Shown one piece after another: positions 35,782 through 45,326 of a stretch of 50,323 bases of DNA. The position numbers and the translations under genes were made by a program. The first letter of the stretch is position 1. Each line of letters begins with the position of its first letter. The notes under the pieces were generated by a model that saw only the letters and a list, made by a program, of their open reading frames with translations, ran no database searches and was not told the origin of the DNA. Origin of the DNA: Geminocystis sp. M7585_C2015_104 (lineage in GTDB: Bacteria > Cyanobacteriota > Cyanobacteriia > Cyanobacteriales > Cyanobacteriaceae); assembly GCA_015295805.1 (NCBI GenBank), contig DVEF01000037.1, forward strand, positions 1 through 50,323, in the 5' to 3' direction.

Positions 35782-37772
35782 TTGCCTTTTAATCTCTCCC
35801 TTAACCGTATAATTTTATCTCTGTATTCCGCGGCTTTCTCAAACTCCAACTGGGAGGCCGCTTTTTTCATTTTTTCCTCCAACTTGCCAATTAATTCTGG
35901 TATTTTATCCAAGCCGATTGTTTCAAAATCTTCCTCTGGCATTGTCGAGTGTTTTTCTTTGTTTAACTGTCTAGATATTTCCAAGAATTCCAGAATAGAA
36001 TTGCCACATTTTTTCTGAATGGCCTTGGGGGTGATATTATGTTGGCGATTGTATTCCATTTGGAGTAGACGACGACGGTTAGTTTCGTTTATAGCCTTTT
36101 CCATGCTTTCCGTGATATTGTCAGCATACAAAATAGCCTTGCCATTGACATTTCTTGCTGCCCTACCTATTGTCTGGATAAGGGATTTTTCCGAGCGTAA
36201 AAAGCCCTCTTTATCTGCATCTAAAATAGCTACTAAGGACACCTCTGGCAAATCTAATCCCTCCCTCAACAAATTGACTCCTACTATGACATCAAAGTCT
36301 CCATTTCTTAATCCCTGTAAAATCTCAATTCTCTCAAGGGACTGAATTTCGGAGTGGAGATACTGGACATTTACACCTTTTTCCTGCAAATAGGAGGTGA
36401 GGTCCTCTGCCATCCTTTTGGTTAAAGTAGTCACTAACACTCTCTCTTTACGTTTTACTCTTTCCGTGATTTCGGCCAACAAATCATCTATTTGACCTTT
36501 AGTGGGGCGCACAACAATTTCTGGATCCAAAATCCCAGTAGGACGAATAATTTGCTCAAAGATATTATTTCCTGATTGTTCCAATTCCCAGTCTCCAGGA
36601 GTAGCGGAAACAAAAATACATTGATTAACTTTCTGCCAGAATTCTTCAGCCTTAAGAGGGCGATTATCCAGGGCACTAGGTAATCTGAAACCGTGTTCAA
36701 TTAATACTTCTTTTCTAGAACGATCTCCATTATACATAGCCCTAATTTGGGGAACAGTTACATGGGATTCATCTATTACTAATAGCCAATCTTCAGGGAA
36801 ATAATCTACTAGGCAATCTGGGGGCTGGCCAGGTTTTCTACCTGCTAAATGCCGAGAGTAATTTTCAATGCCGTTGCAATAGCCCGTGTTTTTTAACATT
36901 TCTAAGTCGTATTTTGTTCGTTTTTTCAACCTGTCTGCCTCCACAAATTTCCCCTGTTTTTCTAATTGTTGTAACCTCTCTTCTAACTCCTCTTCTATTG
37001 CCAAAATTGCCCTTTGTAATTGCGCTTCAGGAGTGACAAAATGGCTGGCAGGATAAATATTAACTCTGTCTAACTGTATTTCCACTCTGCCGGTGAGGGG
37101 ATTCAAGATGGAAATAGCATCAATTTCATCGCCAAAAAATTCTACTCGCAGAATGCGATCGTCATAGGCTGGCACAATTTCTAGCACGTCCCCTAGTAGT
37201 CTAAAGGTAGCACGAGAAAATTCAGAATCACTACGACGATATTGAATATTGACCAAATCCCGAATCAACTGACGGGGATTGTATTCCTGGGATACCCTGA
37301 GGGAAATGGCAGCTTTTAGATACTCCACAGGCATCCCTAACCCATAGATACAACTAATCGAAGCTACAACGATAACATCACGTCTTTCGAATAGAGAACG
37401 TGTGGCAGAATGGCGTAACATTTCAATTTCGTCGTTGATAGAGGCGGTTTTTTCAATGTAGGTGTCGGTGACGGGGATATATGCTTCTGGTTGGTAATAG
37501 TCGTAGTAGCTGATAAAATACTCCACTGCGTTGTAAGGAAAAAGCTGTCTTAATTCGTTACACCACTGAGCCGCTAATGTCTTATTATGGGTAAGGACTA
37601 GAGTAGGTTTTTGATACTGTTCGATAACACAAGCTATGGTATATGTTTTACCAGTCCCAGTAGCACCTTTTAGAGTCTGAAATTTATTACCAGCCCTCAA
37701 CGATTCTAACAAACCCTTTATAGCCTGTGGTTGATCTCCCGTTGGCGAAAACTCCGATTTAAGGATAAACAT
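35778..37772 (-). CDS. uvrB: Excinuclease ABC subunit B
   Basis: DNA-damage-binding helicase-like subunit of nucleotide excision repair, working with UvrA and UvrC. About 664 residues from ATG 37772 ([20 protein letters not shown]). An upstream GTG is less likely, since relatives start near this ATG. Walker A is [12 protein letters not shown], the beta-hairpin is [20 protein letters not shown], and helicase motifs include [43 protein letters not shown] and [12 protein letters not shown]. The C-terminal UVR domain ([20 protein letters not shown]) binds UvrC. Full length and intact. Confidence 0.97.
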   Translation of the reverse strand: MFILKSEFSPTGDQPQAIKGLLESLRAGNKFQTLKGATGTGKTYTIACVIEQYQKPTLVLTHNKTLAAQWCNELRQLFPYNAVEYFISYYDYYQPEAYIPVTDTYIEKTASINDEIEMLRHSATRSLFERRDVIVVASISCIYGLGMPVEYLKAAISLRVSQEYNPRQLIRDLVNIQYRRSDSEFSRATFRLLGDVLEIVPAYDDRILRVEFFGDEIDAISILNPLTGRVEIQLDRVNIYPASHFVTPEAQLQRAILAIEEELEERLQQLEKQGKFVEADRLKKRTKYDLEMLKNTGYCNGIENYSRHLAGRKPGQPPDCLVDYFPEDWLLVIDESHVTVPQIRAMYNGDRSRKEVLIEHGFRLPSALDNRPLKAEEFWQKVNQCIFVSATPGDWELEQSGNNIFEQIIRPTGILDPEIVVRPTKGQIDDLLAEITERVKRKERVLVTTLTKRMAEDLTSYLQEKGVNVQYLHSEIQSLERIEILQGLRNGDFDVIVGVNLLREGLDLPEVSLVAILDADKEGFLRSEKSLIQTIGRAARNVNGKAILYADNITESMEKAINETNRRRLLQMEYNRQHNITPKAIQKKCGNSILEFLEISRQLNKEKHSTMPEEDFETIGLDKIPELIGKLEEKMKKAASQLEFEKAAEYRDKIIRLRERLKGN

Positions 37773-38804
37773 AGCTCTATGATATCTCGCCACACTTCAG
37801 ATTCAATTTAACATAAACCCCGAGCCGCTACCGATAAGTTATTGTTTTGAAGAAATATGCTTACCTCCTATGACTAATATCCCTTAAGACAGACAAGGTA
37901 GGAAAGACGAGAAACTATGACAGATGTGCGTTTACATGGCTGGGGAGGCATTGGTGGGGAAAAAGTGATGAGGGGGTTAAAGGCACTGTAATAAACCCTG
38001 GCTGCTGCATATTTCACCCATTTGCAGATAAGTCATTGGATTCCATAAGCAAAGATTTTTCCCATTGAGGTGAGAAGCTACAGAGATGAAATGGATGAGG
38101 TGGGTAAATCCCCTCACTCAGGGGAGTGACAACCATAGAGGTTTCACCCCGACGCCCCGTGGCTGCGCAGTGAATGACCCATTTCTCCGATAATACTGAT
38201 GATTTGGAGTCTTTTTCGGGGAAGACTGATGTATGATGACACCAAGGGTAAGGGATTGGTGACCATGGGGATTTCCCACCATAGCCCACTTTTGCCACCA
38301 ACACCCCCTACTACTGGCATATCCTATTGTCTCTACGGCTAACCCCTAACAAGGGGGGTGGAGTTATATTCTTTCTTCACATTTCTTAATTTTCTCTTCC
38401 TTCCCCGCCGCTTTACTTCCTGCTAAAATGGGGGGGCGGGTCGTGCTGGCTTATTCATGTGCCCTTCCATGGGGGAGTAGGCCGGGTGGGATTTTAACGA
38501 TAATCATCACCATTAACACGGCAACATCCAAAACAAGCAAACGGCATCAATAGCGGGGATTGGAACAAAAGCGGGAGGATTGCAAAAGCGCAACCTTTGA
38601 TTCTAGGCACCGCGCATACCCCCTCTTGGCGTTAACAGCAGGCTGGAGATTTTATGAAATAAATTATCAATAACCCCGTTGCTCGGCCCTCCGGGGGGCG
38701 CCCATTAACGGCCAATCTAGCAGAGAAGGGAGAAAAATGTCAAGGGGAGGGGGGTGTAGCGTAGAAAGGGTCTATTATTATACACCTGTACTGGTAAAAG
38801 TAAA
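37773..38804. other. Gene-poor intergenic region upstream of uvrB
   Basis: About 1 kb without a supported gene. A 24-codon frame (37917-37991, MTDVRLHGWGGIGGEKVMRG) reads like protein but is too short to call. AACGATAATCATCACC at 38496-38511 resembles the palindromic core of repeat tract II. GTGACAACCATAGAGG and GGTGACCATGGGGA (near 38127 and 38261) hint at further weak repeats. The uvrB promoter should lie near 37773-37900. Confidence 0.45.
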
Positions 38805-39221
38805 TCAGGAAAACTGTTTTTGCAGAAGGCAGATAATGGGAAGATTGGCGGGGGGAAACTCAAACTCATGTAGTTGTGGCACTCTTACCCAGGCTATTTC
38901 AGCACATTGTAGCGGTTGGGGGGTGCCAGTGACAATCTCACATAGGTAGACATAGAGGGTAACGACAAAAGAGGGGTAGGAGTGGGTAATTTCTGTCAGA
39001 AATCGATTCACCCTGACAACAACCCCCAACTCCTCTTGGATTTCCCTCACAATACACTCCTCTGCTGTCTCCCCCGCCTCTATCTTGCCGCCGGGAAACT
39101 CCCACAGATTAGCCATTTCCCCTCTAGGCAAACGTCTGTCAATCAAAACCTTCCCGTCATTGACGATAACCGCCACTCCAATTCGTTTGTGAGGCATAGT
39201 CATGAGTTTTTGCTGCAACAT
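38805..39221 (-). CDS. mutT: MutT-type Nudix hydrolase
   Basis: A 138-residue Nudix hydrolase, probably cleaving 8-oxo-dGTP to prevent oxidative mutagenesis. The Nudix box GGKIEAGETAEECIVREIQEE followed by LGV (one residue over the plain core, split here) matches GX5EX7REUXEEXGU exactly. The start region KRIGVAVIVNDGKVLIDRRL and LWEFPGGKIE fit MutT. The C-terminal EFPPANLPII matches the MutT end. Three Met codons lie within the first nine residues, so the exact start is uncertain. Isolated between two gene-poor regions. Confidence 0.92.
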   Translation of the reverse strand: MLQQKLMTMPHKRIGVAVIVNDGKVLIDRRLPRGEMANLWEFPGGKIEAGETAEECIVREIQEELGVVVRVNRFLTEITHSYPSFVVTLYVYLCEIVTGTPQPLQCAEIAWVRVPQLHEFEFPPANLPIICLLQKQFS

Positions 39222-39719
39222 GTTAACAATTGTCTAGGAGAAAACCATCTTACATCCAACTCAAAATTAGTGGCTAGTGGTTGGCAAGGGGAGAATGAGG
39301 GGCAAAGGACTAATGGGAATACAACAGTTATCTGTTACCATCATTTGGCTTTTACCATAGTCTTTTATGGTGGGGAAAACAGCCGTTGTCTGTAAATGTT
39401 CATGCCCGTAGATTCTATCCCAAAATAAACGACTATATAGATGTTGAAAAAATGGGAGTAGCCAGTATTTATTGGGATTATTTTTTTAAAAACATTAACT
39501 CCGCATTTTAATATCCAGAAATTATATCATTATCCGCCAGTAAAATTTTATTAAAATATATTGTATTCAACCTATCTGTGAATTTAATATTTTGGATATT
39601 AGCCCTATTTAACCAACCATCCTATTTTAAAATTATCTCGATGATAGATAGTAGGAATAAATCATGGATATTTAGTTTAGCGAAACAAAAAAAGTATGAC
39701 TTTTAGGATAATATCTCTC
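39222..39719. other. AT-rich intergenic stretch
   Basis: No supported gene. The first 100 bp carry the probable mutT promoter on the minus strand. The rest is AT-rich with stops in all frames and no clear repeat or signal. Confidence 0.4.
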
Positions 39720-39944
39720 ATGGCCATTTTCCGAGAAAAAAAGGTAACAGTAGATTGCACTACTGAATATTGTCCACGGAAGATGAAAAATGACGGGGCG
39801 AATAAGGAAGATATTATTGCCTGTCTGACATACAGAATAAATCTGCCGGCGGATTAGGTTACACTTTTACAACTAGCCAGAGATATTTTAAACAATCCCC
39901 TTCAACAAGGTTACCTAGTCATTTTAAATGCCTTGAATTGTTGA
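39720..39944 (+). pseudogene. Broken small gene with in-frame stop
   Basis: From ATG 39720 the frame reads MAIFREKKVTVDCTTEYCPR and NDGANKEDIIACLTYRINLP, meets TAG at 39855-39857, and continues in the same frame VTLLQLARDILNNPLQQGYL to TGA at 39942. Protein-like composition on both sides of a single stop suggests a recent nonsense change in a small gene. Family not recognised. A distant AGGA is the only possible ribosome site. Confidence 0.4.
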
Positions 39945-40236
39945 AATAATTTAAACCATGCAAATCCTTGGTTACCGTTTAACATCGAGAGGACTTATTT
40001 ACTTGAAATAAATTCTGGGCGGTGGAGTTTAATTTGGAGGTGTTAACCCCGAGATATTTGAGAATATTGAAATATTAATATTCTTCGGAATTCAGGTTTA
40101 ATTTGAGCAAACAGCTGGTAAATTACTGGTAGTATAAATAAGACGGCGGAATCGGGAGTAGTTGAAAATGGCCACCAAAATATCCCTACTTTAGTCAATT
40201 CAATCTCCCATTGTATTGTAAAAAAATCAATCGTAA

Positions 40237-40428
40237 AACATAATTGAACCTAGCCGTGGCAAGGGTAATTATATTCTTGCTGCCTTGTCCTCATTTGACA
40301 ATAACAATATTGAAATAACTGTGAGGGTTGAAATACATAAACATTATGGGCAGTATGCCAAGTTTAGTATAATTGAATTTCATCCGTCTGGAAATCCAAG
40401 TAGTGGCATAAAAAACTTCTCAAAATAA
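40237..40428 (+). pseudogene. Coding remnant without a start codon
   Basis: A 63-codon open frame lacking any ATG. It contains EPSRGKGNYILAALSSFDNN, then EITVRVEIHKHYGQYAKFSI and IEFHPSGNPSSGIKNFSK before TAA 40426. Upstream in frame is TAA 40234. The composition looks like a real protein fragment, but I do not recognise the family. It may belong with the broken genes on either side. Confidence 0.35.
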
Positions 40429-41052
40429 AAACCTACATTTTTGTGACAAAAGTGAAGTCTTAACCCCGGGGAATCCTTGGTTAACCAACTAAAAATTAAG
40501 CCAACTCTCATCAAACAATTGCCCTAAGGAATTTAATGCTGTCACGGGGCAATCTTGATATTGGCTAGTGCATTGTCTTGAGATTGCTAAGTGTTTTCCA
40601 AAACACTAACTTACATCTGACACTTATGTTAGGCAATTCTTTCATAAAAAAATTATAATTATGCCAAGGTATTTTAACTATAAAATTGTGAAAATAGGCC
40701 AGTTCAATATAGACTGCCACACTGGAAATTTAATGCACCAAATTTAATACACCGCCTCAATATACATGTGAGGATAGGAGGAGATTTGGTTTTCTTGAGT
40801 AAGAATTTGCCTATACCGGAAATTTATAAAAATTCTCCCCAGAAATGGAGAGAAGGGATAAAACATAATTTCGCCCGCTGTGAAAATGGAGTTGGGAAGG
40901 ATTAACAGCCATTTATTTGACTATTATTTTCTCCCATTTTAATGTTGAATGAAGGTCTACATCCCAGAAATGTTTTGATTCCGGAAATAATAGGATAGAG
41001 AAGGAATGTATCCATTTTATCAGGGACAAATGTCCGGCGCGCATATAATACC

Positions 41053-41474
41053 ATGGGGATGAAAAATAGCCTAATTTCCCAATATTTTGCACGGGGAAAT
41101 GCTTCCTATAGAATAGCCATAATTCTGCCATTGAAAGGGAAGGCACTATTGTTGGACGATAAGAGGTACTTTTTAAGTTTTGACAACCAGAAAAATGCCG
41201 TGTTTACCCTCCCAATACTGAACTCATCGAAAGTAAATAGTTCTCTGAAATCAATAACATCTTCTGATAGTAAAAGAATAATAACAAAAGAGGTTGTCGG
41301 GGGAATAGATACGGGGAGTAAATAAGCCAGTATTATTACACCAGCCGAAATAGAAAATGAAGTCAATCGAATAAGAAAGGAATACAGAATGCCCGTCTAC
41401 AAAACGGCATGGAATGACTATTTAGAGGTGACTATTTAGAAGTTTTAAAAATCAAAAGTAATCTAAAAACCTAG
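41053..41474 (+). pseudogene. Gene broken by a stop and a 14-bp tandem duplication
   Basis: The frame starting MGMKNSLISQYFARGNASYR runs through LLLDDKRYFLSFDNQKNAVF and ITKEVVGGIDTGSK to TAA at 41323-41325. The same frame then continues ASIITPAEIENEVNRIRKEY RMPVYKTAWNDYLEV. There a tandem 14-bp duplication (GACTATTTAGAGGT at 41416-41429, GACTATTTAGAAGT at 41430-41443) shifts the frame. Removing one copy restores LEVLKIKSNLKT and a stop at 41472. So this was a gene of roughly 135 codons, now inactivated twice. I do not recognise the family. Confidence 0.6.
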
Positions 41475-41546
41475 GACTATTTTAACGTCAAGTCAAAAGG
41501 AAAAGGGAAAGGAAAAGAGCAATCGACATTAAAGTATAAGGCAAAG

Positions 41547-42830
41547 TTATGGGTTTTTGCTACAGGACAACAGGGCAATAACCCTCCCCTTGATTTCCTT
41601 GTCTAACCAATAGGTGTTAGAAGAAAGGGATTTTAAAGAGGAGGCAGTAACTTGCCATCGGGATTGGGGAGAGAAAATAACTAACTCTGCTTCCTCTCCC
41701 CTAGCTAACTTCACCGGCTTTTGGTTTAAACAGCGAAGAGGATTAACAGACAAGGCTCGCCATAATTGTATAGCCGACAAATAGCCGGTGTCTACTAGAT
41801 TCTGCCACAACAATGGTAACGCTAATTCTAAACCAATGGCACCGGGGGGGGCAGCCGCAAAACCTACATTCTTCTCCTCAATAGTATAGGGGGTGTGGTC
41901 AATGGCAATAGCGTCGATAATACCAGATTTTACCCCCTCTATTAGAGCTAGACGATCGTCTTCTGTGCCCAGCGGTGGCTCAAAACGTAGGTTAGGATCA
42001 TAACTAGCTACTACTTCTATGTTAAGCAGCAGGTGATGCCAATTTACACTGGCAGTAACAGGCAAATTCTCCTCCTTGGCGCGTCTTATCAACTCCACCC
42101 CCTTTTGAGTGGAAATACGCATCAGATGAATGGGGGTTCCAGTAAAGGATACAATCTCTAATAGGGAAGCAATGGCTACTGTTTCTGCAATGAAGGGGCT
42201 ACCTGTAAGACCCAAACGTACAGAAGTGCGACTCTCTCTGGCTACTCCATCCCCTCGTAAATGTAGCTGGGTAGGAGACAAGGCTATGGGCAATTGAAAC
42301 ATACGTCCATATTCTAACAACCTTCTGACCAGCTGAAGATTATCATGAGGGCGGTTGTCAGTAAAACCCACCACCCCCGCAGAGGCCAAATCTGCCAATT
42401 GGGCAATATTCTTCCCCCCAAGACTGTCTGTGAGGGCGCCCCAAATATAACAGCGAAGGGGAAGAGAATCAGTTTGTTTTTTTAACCAGGTTACCGTATT
42501 AGGATTATCCACAGGGGGATTGGTGTCAGGAAGAATGGCTACCCTTGACACCCCTCCCGCCCTCGCCGCCGCAGCTAAACTTTCTAGTGTTTCCCTCTCT
42601 TCGTAACCCGGAGTGCCACTGCTACAGAATATGTCAACCAACGCGGGTGCTACAACCAAACCAGTGCCATCAATGATTTCTATTGAGCCCTCAGAATCCT
42701 CAGCAGAAAGGTCGACTTTTGGGCTAATTTCCTGAATAATACCATCTTCAATAAGAATATCCCCGACTTGCTCGATTTGTGTATTGGGATCTAAAATTCG
42801 GACCTGTTGTAACAGTTTTCTACTACTCAC
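41547..42830 (-). CDS. pyrC: Dihydroorotase family protein lacking the HxH metal motif
   Basis: About 427 residues from GTG 42830 (GGGGGA 8-9 nt upstream; an in-frame TTG at 42845 is the alternative). By homology it is a type I dihydroorotase, which cyclises carbamoyl-aspartate in pyrimidine synthesis. The amidohydrolase fold is clear: LVVAPALVDIFCSSGTPGYE, GVSRVAILPDTNPPVDNPNT, ASVNWHHLLLN, RFEPPLGTEDDRLALIEGVK and IDAIAIDHTPYT. However, the metal-binding HxH of the usual DxHxHxRxPG is absent (VDIFCSSGTPG). The catalytic Asp in IDHTP remains. Such forms are either non-catalytic partners of aspartate transcarbamoylase or have altered chemistry. I recall similar sequences in other cyanobacteria. 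It follows a small gene by about 20 bp. Confidence 0.88.
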   Translation of the reverse strand: MSSRKLLQQVRILDPNTQIEQVGDILIEDGIIQEISPKVDLSAEDSEGSIEIIDGTGLVVAPALVDIFCSSGTPGYEERETLESLAAAARAGGVSRVAILPDTNPPVDNPNTVTWLKKQTDSLPLRCYIWGALTDSLGGKNIAQLADLASAGVVGFTDNRPHDNLQLVRRLLEYGRMFQLPIALSPTQLHLRGDGVARESRTSVRLGLTGSPFIAETVAIASLLEIVSFTGTPIHLMRISTQKGVELIRRAKEENLPVTASVNWHHLLLNIEVVASYDPNLRFEPPLGTEDDRLALIEGVKSGIIDAIAIDHTPYTIEEKNVGFAAAPPGAIGLELALPLLWQNLVDTGYLSAIQLWRALSVNPLRCLNQKPVKLARGEEAELVIFSPQSRWQVTASSLKSLSSNTYWLDKEIKGRVIALLSCSKNP

Positions 42831-42851
42831 CTTATTTTCCCCCAAAGGGCT

Positions 42852-43091
42852 CTAATCGGCTAAACTTTCCCAAGCCCGAGTTATTATTTTACTCAACCAG
42901 CGTCTCTGTACATGATCTAATATAGGATCCTCCCTTAGTATTTCCTTTACTAACTCTTCTAGGGTTTTTCCCTCCCTTCTGGCCCTTCTCACTACTTCTG
43001 CTATAGCCTGTGCTACCAACTCAGGGGAAACCCTTGTTTTTGCCTCTTTAGCCCTTCTCGCCACTTCTTCTATCTCTACAGAGCCTATCAT
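42852..43091 (-). CDS. Small charged helical protein upstream of pyrC-like gene
   Basis: A 79-residue protein, MIGSVEIEEVARRAKEAKTR onward, strongly charged and predicted fully helical (ELVAQAIAEVVRRARREGKT, VQRRWLSKIITRAWESLAD). It has an excellent GGAGGAGGGAGA ribosome site and lies about 20 bp ahead of the dihydroorotase-like gene, so the two are probably one operon. Family and function are not recognised. A role tied to pyrimidine synthesis would be speculation. Confidence 0.8.
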   Translation of the reverse strand: MIGSVEIEEVARRAKEAKTRVSPELVAQAIAEVVRRARREGKTLEELVKEILREDPILDHVQRRWLSKIITRAWESLAD

Positions 43092-43300
43092 CTTTCTCTC
43101 CCTCCTCCTATAATGTTAACTTTTGTAACAAGACTCTCATTTTTCCCTTTTTCAAAAGTCTAGCGCTAAACGAATCAATGCTCAAGTGAATAGAGGTTTT
43201 TCTTAACATTTATCTCTCCTATGCTTAACATTCATTTATATTAAACATGGTATTAATTTTTGTAAAAAAAAGAAAATTGGTAAAATTTTATACAGAATTT

Positions 43301-43309
43301 TGTTATAAT
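43301..43309 (+). promoter_or_regulatory. Extended -10 promoter of the small gene at 43343
   Basis: TGTTATAAT: the extended -10 dinucleotide TG at 43301-43302, one base, then a perfect TATAAT at 43304-43309. It lies 33 bp before the start codon. No good -35 is seen at the normal distance, which fits an extended -10 promoter. Confidence 0.6.
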
Positions 43310-43342
43310 AGTGGCAGAGGGAGGAAAAAGGAGGAAAAGGGT

Positions 43343-43543
43343 ATGAGAACTGAAAACCAAGCAAGGGCATTAATGGCAAGACACCACCACCTGGTCAAAA
43401 ACCGCCAACAGTCCATGTTGGGAAGGACGGCTGCAGAATTGGGGATTGACATAAATCCCAAAGAGTATTGGAATCCAGTACAAGGCAAGCCTGATCCCAG
43501 TTTTCGGGCTGCCTACGATCGCAGTCACGCCGCCTTGAGCTGA
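43343..43543 (+). CDS. Small conserved-looking protein, 66 residues
   Basis: From ATG 43343 with AGGAGG 9 nt upstream: MRTENQARALMARHHHLVKN, RQQSMLGRTAAELGIDINPK and ends RAAYDRSHAALS. An upstream in-frame extension exists but lacks a ribosome site and would start before the promoter. I recall similar short proteins in cyanobacterial genomes without a known function. It is soluble, basic in the N-terminal half, with a His triplet. It converges on hfq with a 21-bp gap. Confidence 0.8.
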   Translation: MRTENQARALMARHHHLVKNRQQSMLGRTAAELGIDINPKEYWNPVQGKPDPSFRAAYDRSHAALS

Positions 43544-43564
43544 AAAGAACTAGAGAAGGAACAT

Positions 43565-43774
43565 CTATCGGTGTCTCATATAGGCAATAGCGTGAGTCCA
43601 CACCAAAACCTTTTCCTGATTCACAGTAAATATTGCCAGACAATTGTCATCCTGCCAACGGATAACCCCCTCGAAAGTCTTGTTGTTGAGCAAGACAACC
43701 TCCACGGGGGTTTGATTTTTGATGAGAGACTGAATTAGTCGTACACTGGGTAAGCCGGTGTTAAAGACAGTCAT
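43565..43774 (-). CDS. hfq: Cyanobacterial RNA chaperone Hfq
   Basis: A 69-residue Sm-fold protein. ATG 43774 gives [20 protein letters not shown]. The Sm1 part contains [20 protein letters not shown] and Sm2 ends [13 protein letters not shown]. Cyanobacterial Hfq diverges from the enterobacterial protein and, in Synechocystis, acts with the type IV pilus rather than as a standard sRNA matchmaker. An upstream TTG (43792) would add six Thr-rich residues and is less likely. It is divergent from dapF with a 39-bp gap; the hfq/dapF pairing is, as I recall, conserved in cyanobacteria and supports the call. Confidence 0.92.
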   Translation of the reverse strand: MTVFNTGLPSVRLIQSLIKNQTPVEVVLLNNKTFEGVIRWQDDNCLAIFTVNQEKVLVWTHAIAYMRHR

Positions 43775-43813
43775 AATAGTTGTTGTGGTCAATTACAAGT
43801 CAAAAGTTTAACA

Positions 43814-44656
43814 ATGACACTGAAGTTTAGCAAATATCACGGCTTGGGCAATGATTTTATTTTGATTGATAATCGTCACCAGTCCCAATTATTAATATCC
43901 CCCGAGGAGGTAGTAAGACTGTGTGAGCGGCATTTTGGTGTAGGGGCTGACGGAGTGATTCTGGTGCTACAGGGGCAGGATGGTTGTGATTATACTATGA
44001 GAATCTTCAATGCTGACGGCTCAGAAGCCGAGATGTGTGGCAATGGGATTCGTTGTTTTGCCAGATTTGTCAGCGAATTGGAAGGCAAAGAAGAAGTGGG
44101 TAGGACTTATCGGATCAAAACCCTAGCTGGTGTCATTTCTCCCACCCTTATGGGAAATGGACAGGTGAAAGTAGACATGGGCCAACCTCAATTAGAGGCA
44201 GAGAAAATTCCCACCACCCTTGGCGAGAGGGGGAAACCAGTGGTGAGTGTCCCCCTAGTTGTAACCCATCAGGAATACTCCGTCACCTGTGTTAGTATGG
44301 GTAATCCTCACTGTGTTATTTTTGTAGATGATTTACTTACAATAAGACTAGAAGAAATCGGCCCCCTGTTGGAAACCCATCCTGCCTTCCCTCAAAAAAC
44401 TAACGTAGAATTCGTCCAGCCAGTAAACGCCAACCACCTGAAAATGCGAGTTTGGGAAAGAGGCGCCGGAATCACCCTTGCCTGTGGCACTGGCGCTTGT
44501 GCCACCCTGGTGGCTGGCGTGTTAAATAACCTATGTAACCGGACAGCTACAGTTGAGTTACCGGGAGGTTCCTTGCAGATAGAATGGAATCCCCAAGACA
44601 ATCATGTGTACATGACTGGCCCCGCTACAAAGGTATTTTCCGGAGAAATAACCTAA
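43814..44656 (+). CDS. dapF: Diaminopimelate epimerase
   Basis: Interconverts LL- and meso-diaminopimelate for lysine and peptidoglycan synthesis. The 280 residues begin [20 protein letters not shown]. Both catalytic cysteines are present: [19 protein letters not shown] and [26 protein letters not shown] and the terminal [13 protein letters not shown] are typical. Length and motifs are complete. Divergent from hfq. Confidence 0.97.
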   Translation: MTLKFSKYHGLGNDFILIDNRHQSQLLISPEEVVRLCERHFGVGADGVILVLQGQDGCDYTMRIFNADGSEAEMCGNGIRCFARFVSELEGKEEVGRTYRIKTLAGVISPTLMGNGQVKVDMGQPQLEAEKIPTTLGERGKPVVSVPLVVTHQEYSVTCVSMGNPHCVIFVDDLLTIRLEEIGPLLETHPAFPQKTNVEFVQPVNANHLKMRVWERGAGITLACGTGACATLVAGVLNNLCNRTATVELPGGSLQIEWNPQDNHVYMTGPATKVFSGEIT

Positions 44657-44844
44657 AAAAAAGTGCTAATTGTTACCTGGGAAAAAAATTAAGGATTTTT
44701 TCATTATTTCCCAGAAATATGATGAAAAAAGAACAAAAGAGGTCTAATACGGGGATTGGTAGCCCACTTTACAACCAAAACTGAGTGTAGAATGTTAACT
44801 TAGGTGTATAAACTTAATGGGAATTAATTTGCTGGACAAGAACC

Positions 44845-45147
44845 ATGGCACAAATACTAGACCCAGTCCCAAACAACGGTGGTAAGAGTATCCTCTGCTG
44901 TTACGTCAATGCCACCAGCAGGATCCAGGTGGTGAGAATAACTAACATCAAAAATTGGTATTTTGAAAGGGTAGTATTTCCAGGACAAAGACTGATTTTT
45001 GAGGCTTTACCAGAGGCTGTTTTAGAGGTTCACACTGGTATGATGGCCAGTGCAGTCCTCTCTGACAAAATTCCCTGTAGTACGCTCTCTATAGAAGAAC
45101 AACAAGAAGAGACATCCTCCGAAAGGGAAAAAGTACTAACTTCTTAA
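44845..45147 (+). CDS. DUF1830 protein
   Basis: A 100-residue member of the cyanobacterial DUF1830 family. The core is ILCCYVNATSRIQVVRITNI, then NWYFERVVFPGQRLIFEALP and EVHTGMMASAVLSDKIPC. The last 20 residues are acidic and variable. The protein is soluble, with a paired Cys early in the core; function is unknown. It starts 188 bp after dapF on the same strand, likely from its own promoter, and faces rseP. Confidence 0.9.
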   Translation: MAQILDPVPNNGGKSILCCYVNATSRIQVVRITNIKNWYFERVVFPGQRLIFEALPEAVLEVHTGMMASAVLSDKIPCSTLSIEEQQEETSSEREKVLTS

Positions 45148-45282
45148 GAGAAAATAGTGGGGAAAATTAGAATACTTCTCTTCTGACGTTTAAAAACCCC
45201 TCAAATAACAATAAGAATTTAACTGGAAAACCCCTTTCCGCTGACGGAATTTAGCCCTCATTGCCAAGAGAATTTGGATGGG

Positions 45283-45308
45283 AAAAGGGCATAGTTTCTC
45301 TTATGCCC
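45283..45308 (-). terminator. Rho-independent terminator of rseP
   Basis: On the minus strand GGGCATA pairs with TATGCCC (plus-strand positions 45302-45308 and 45287-45293) across an 8-nt loop and is followed by TTTT (45283-45286). It lies 19 bp beyond the rseP stop. Confidence 0.7.
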
Positions 45309-45326
45309 CCCCGTGGTGCCTGAGTT

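Noticed and set aside
41053-41325. Treating the 90-codon frame as an intact gene
   Set aside because: Protein-like sequence continues in the same frame past the TAA and is then broken by a tandem duplication, so it is better called a pseudogene.
41287-41325. GGIDTGSK as an IscB/RuvC-type nuclease signature
   Set aside because: The resemblance to GIDPGSK is short, lies at the end of the frame, and the preceding 80 residues do not look like IscB.
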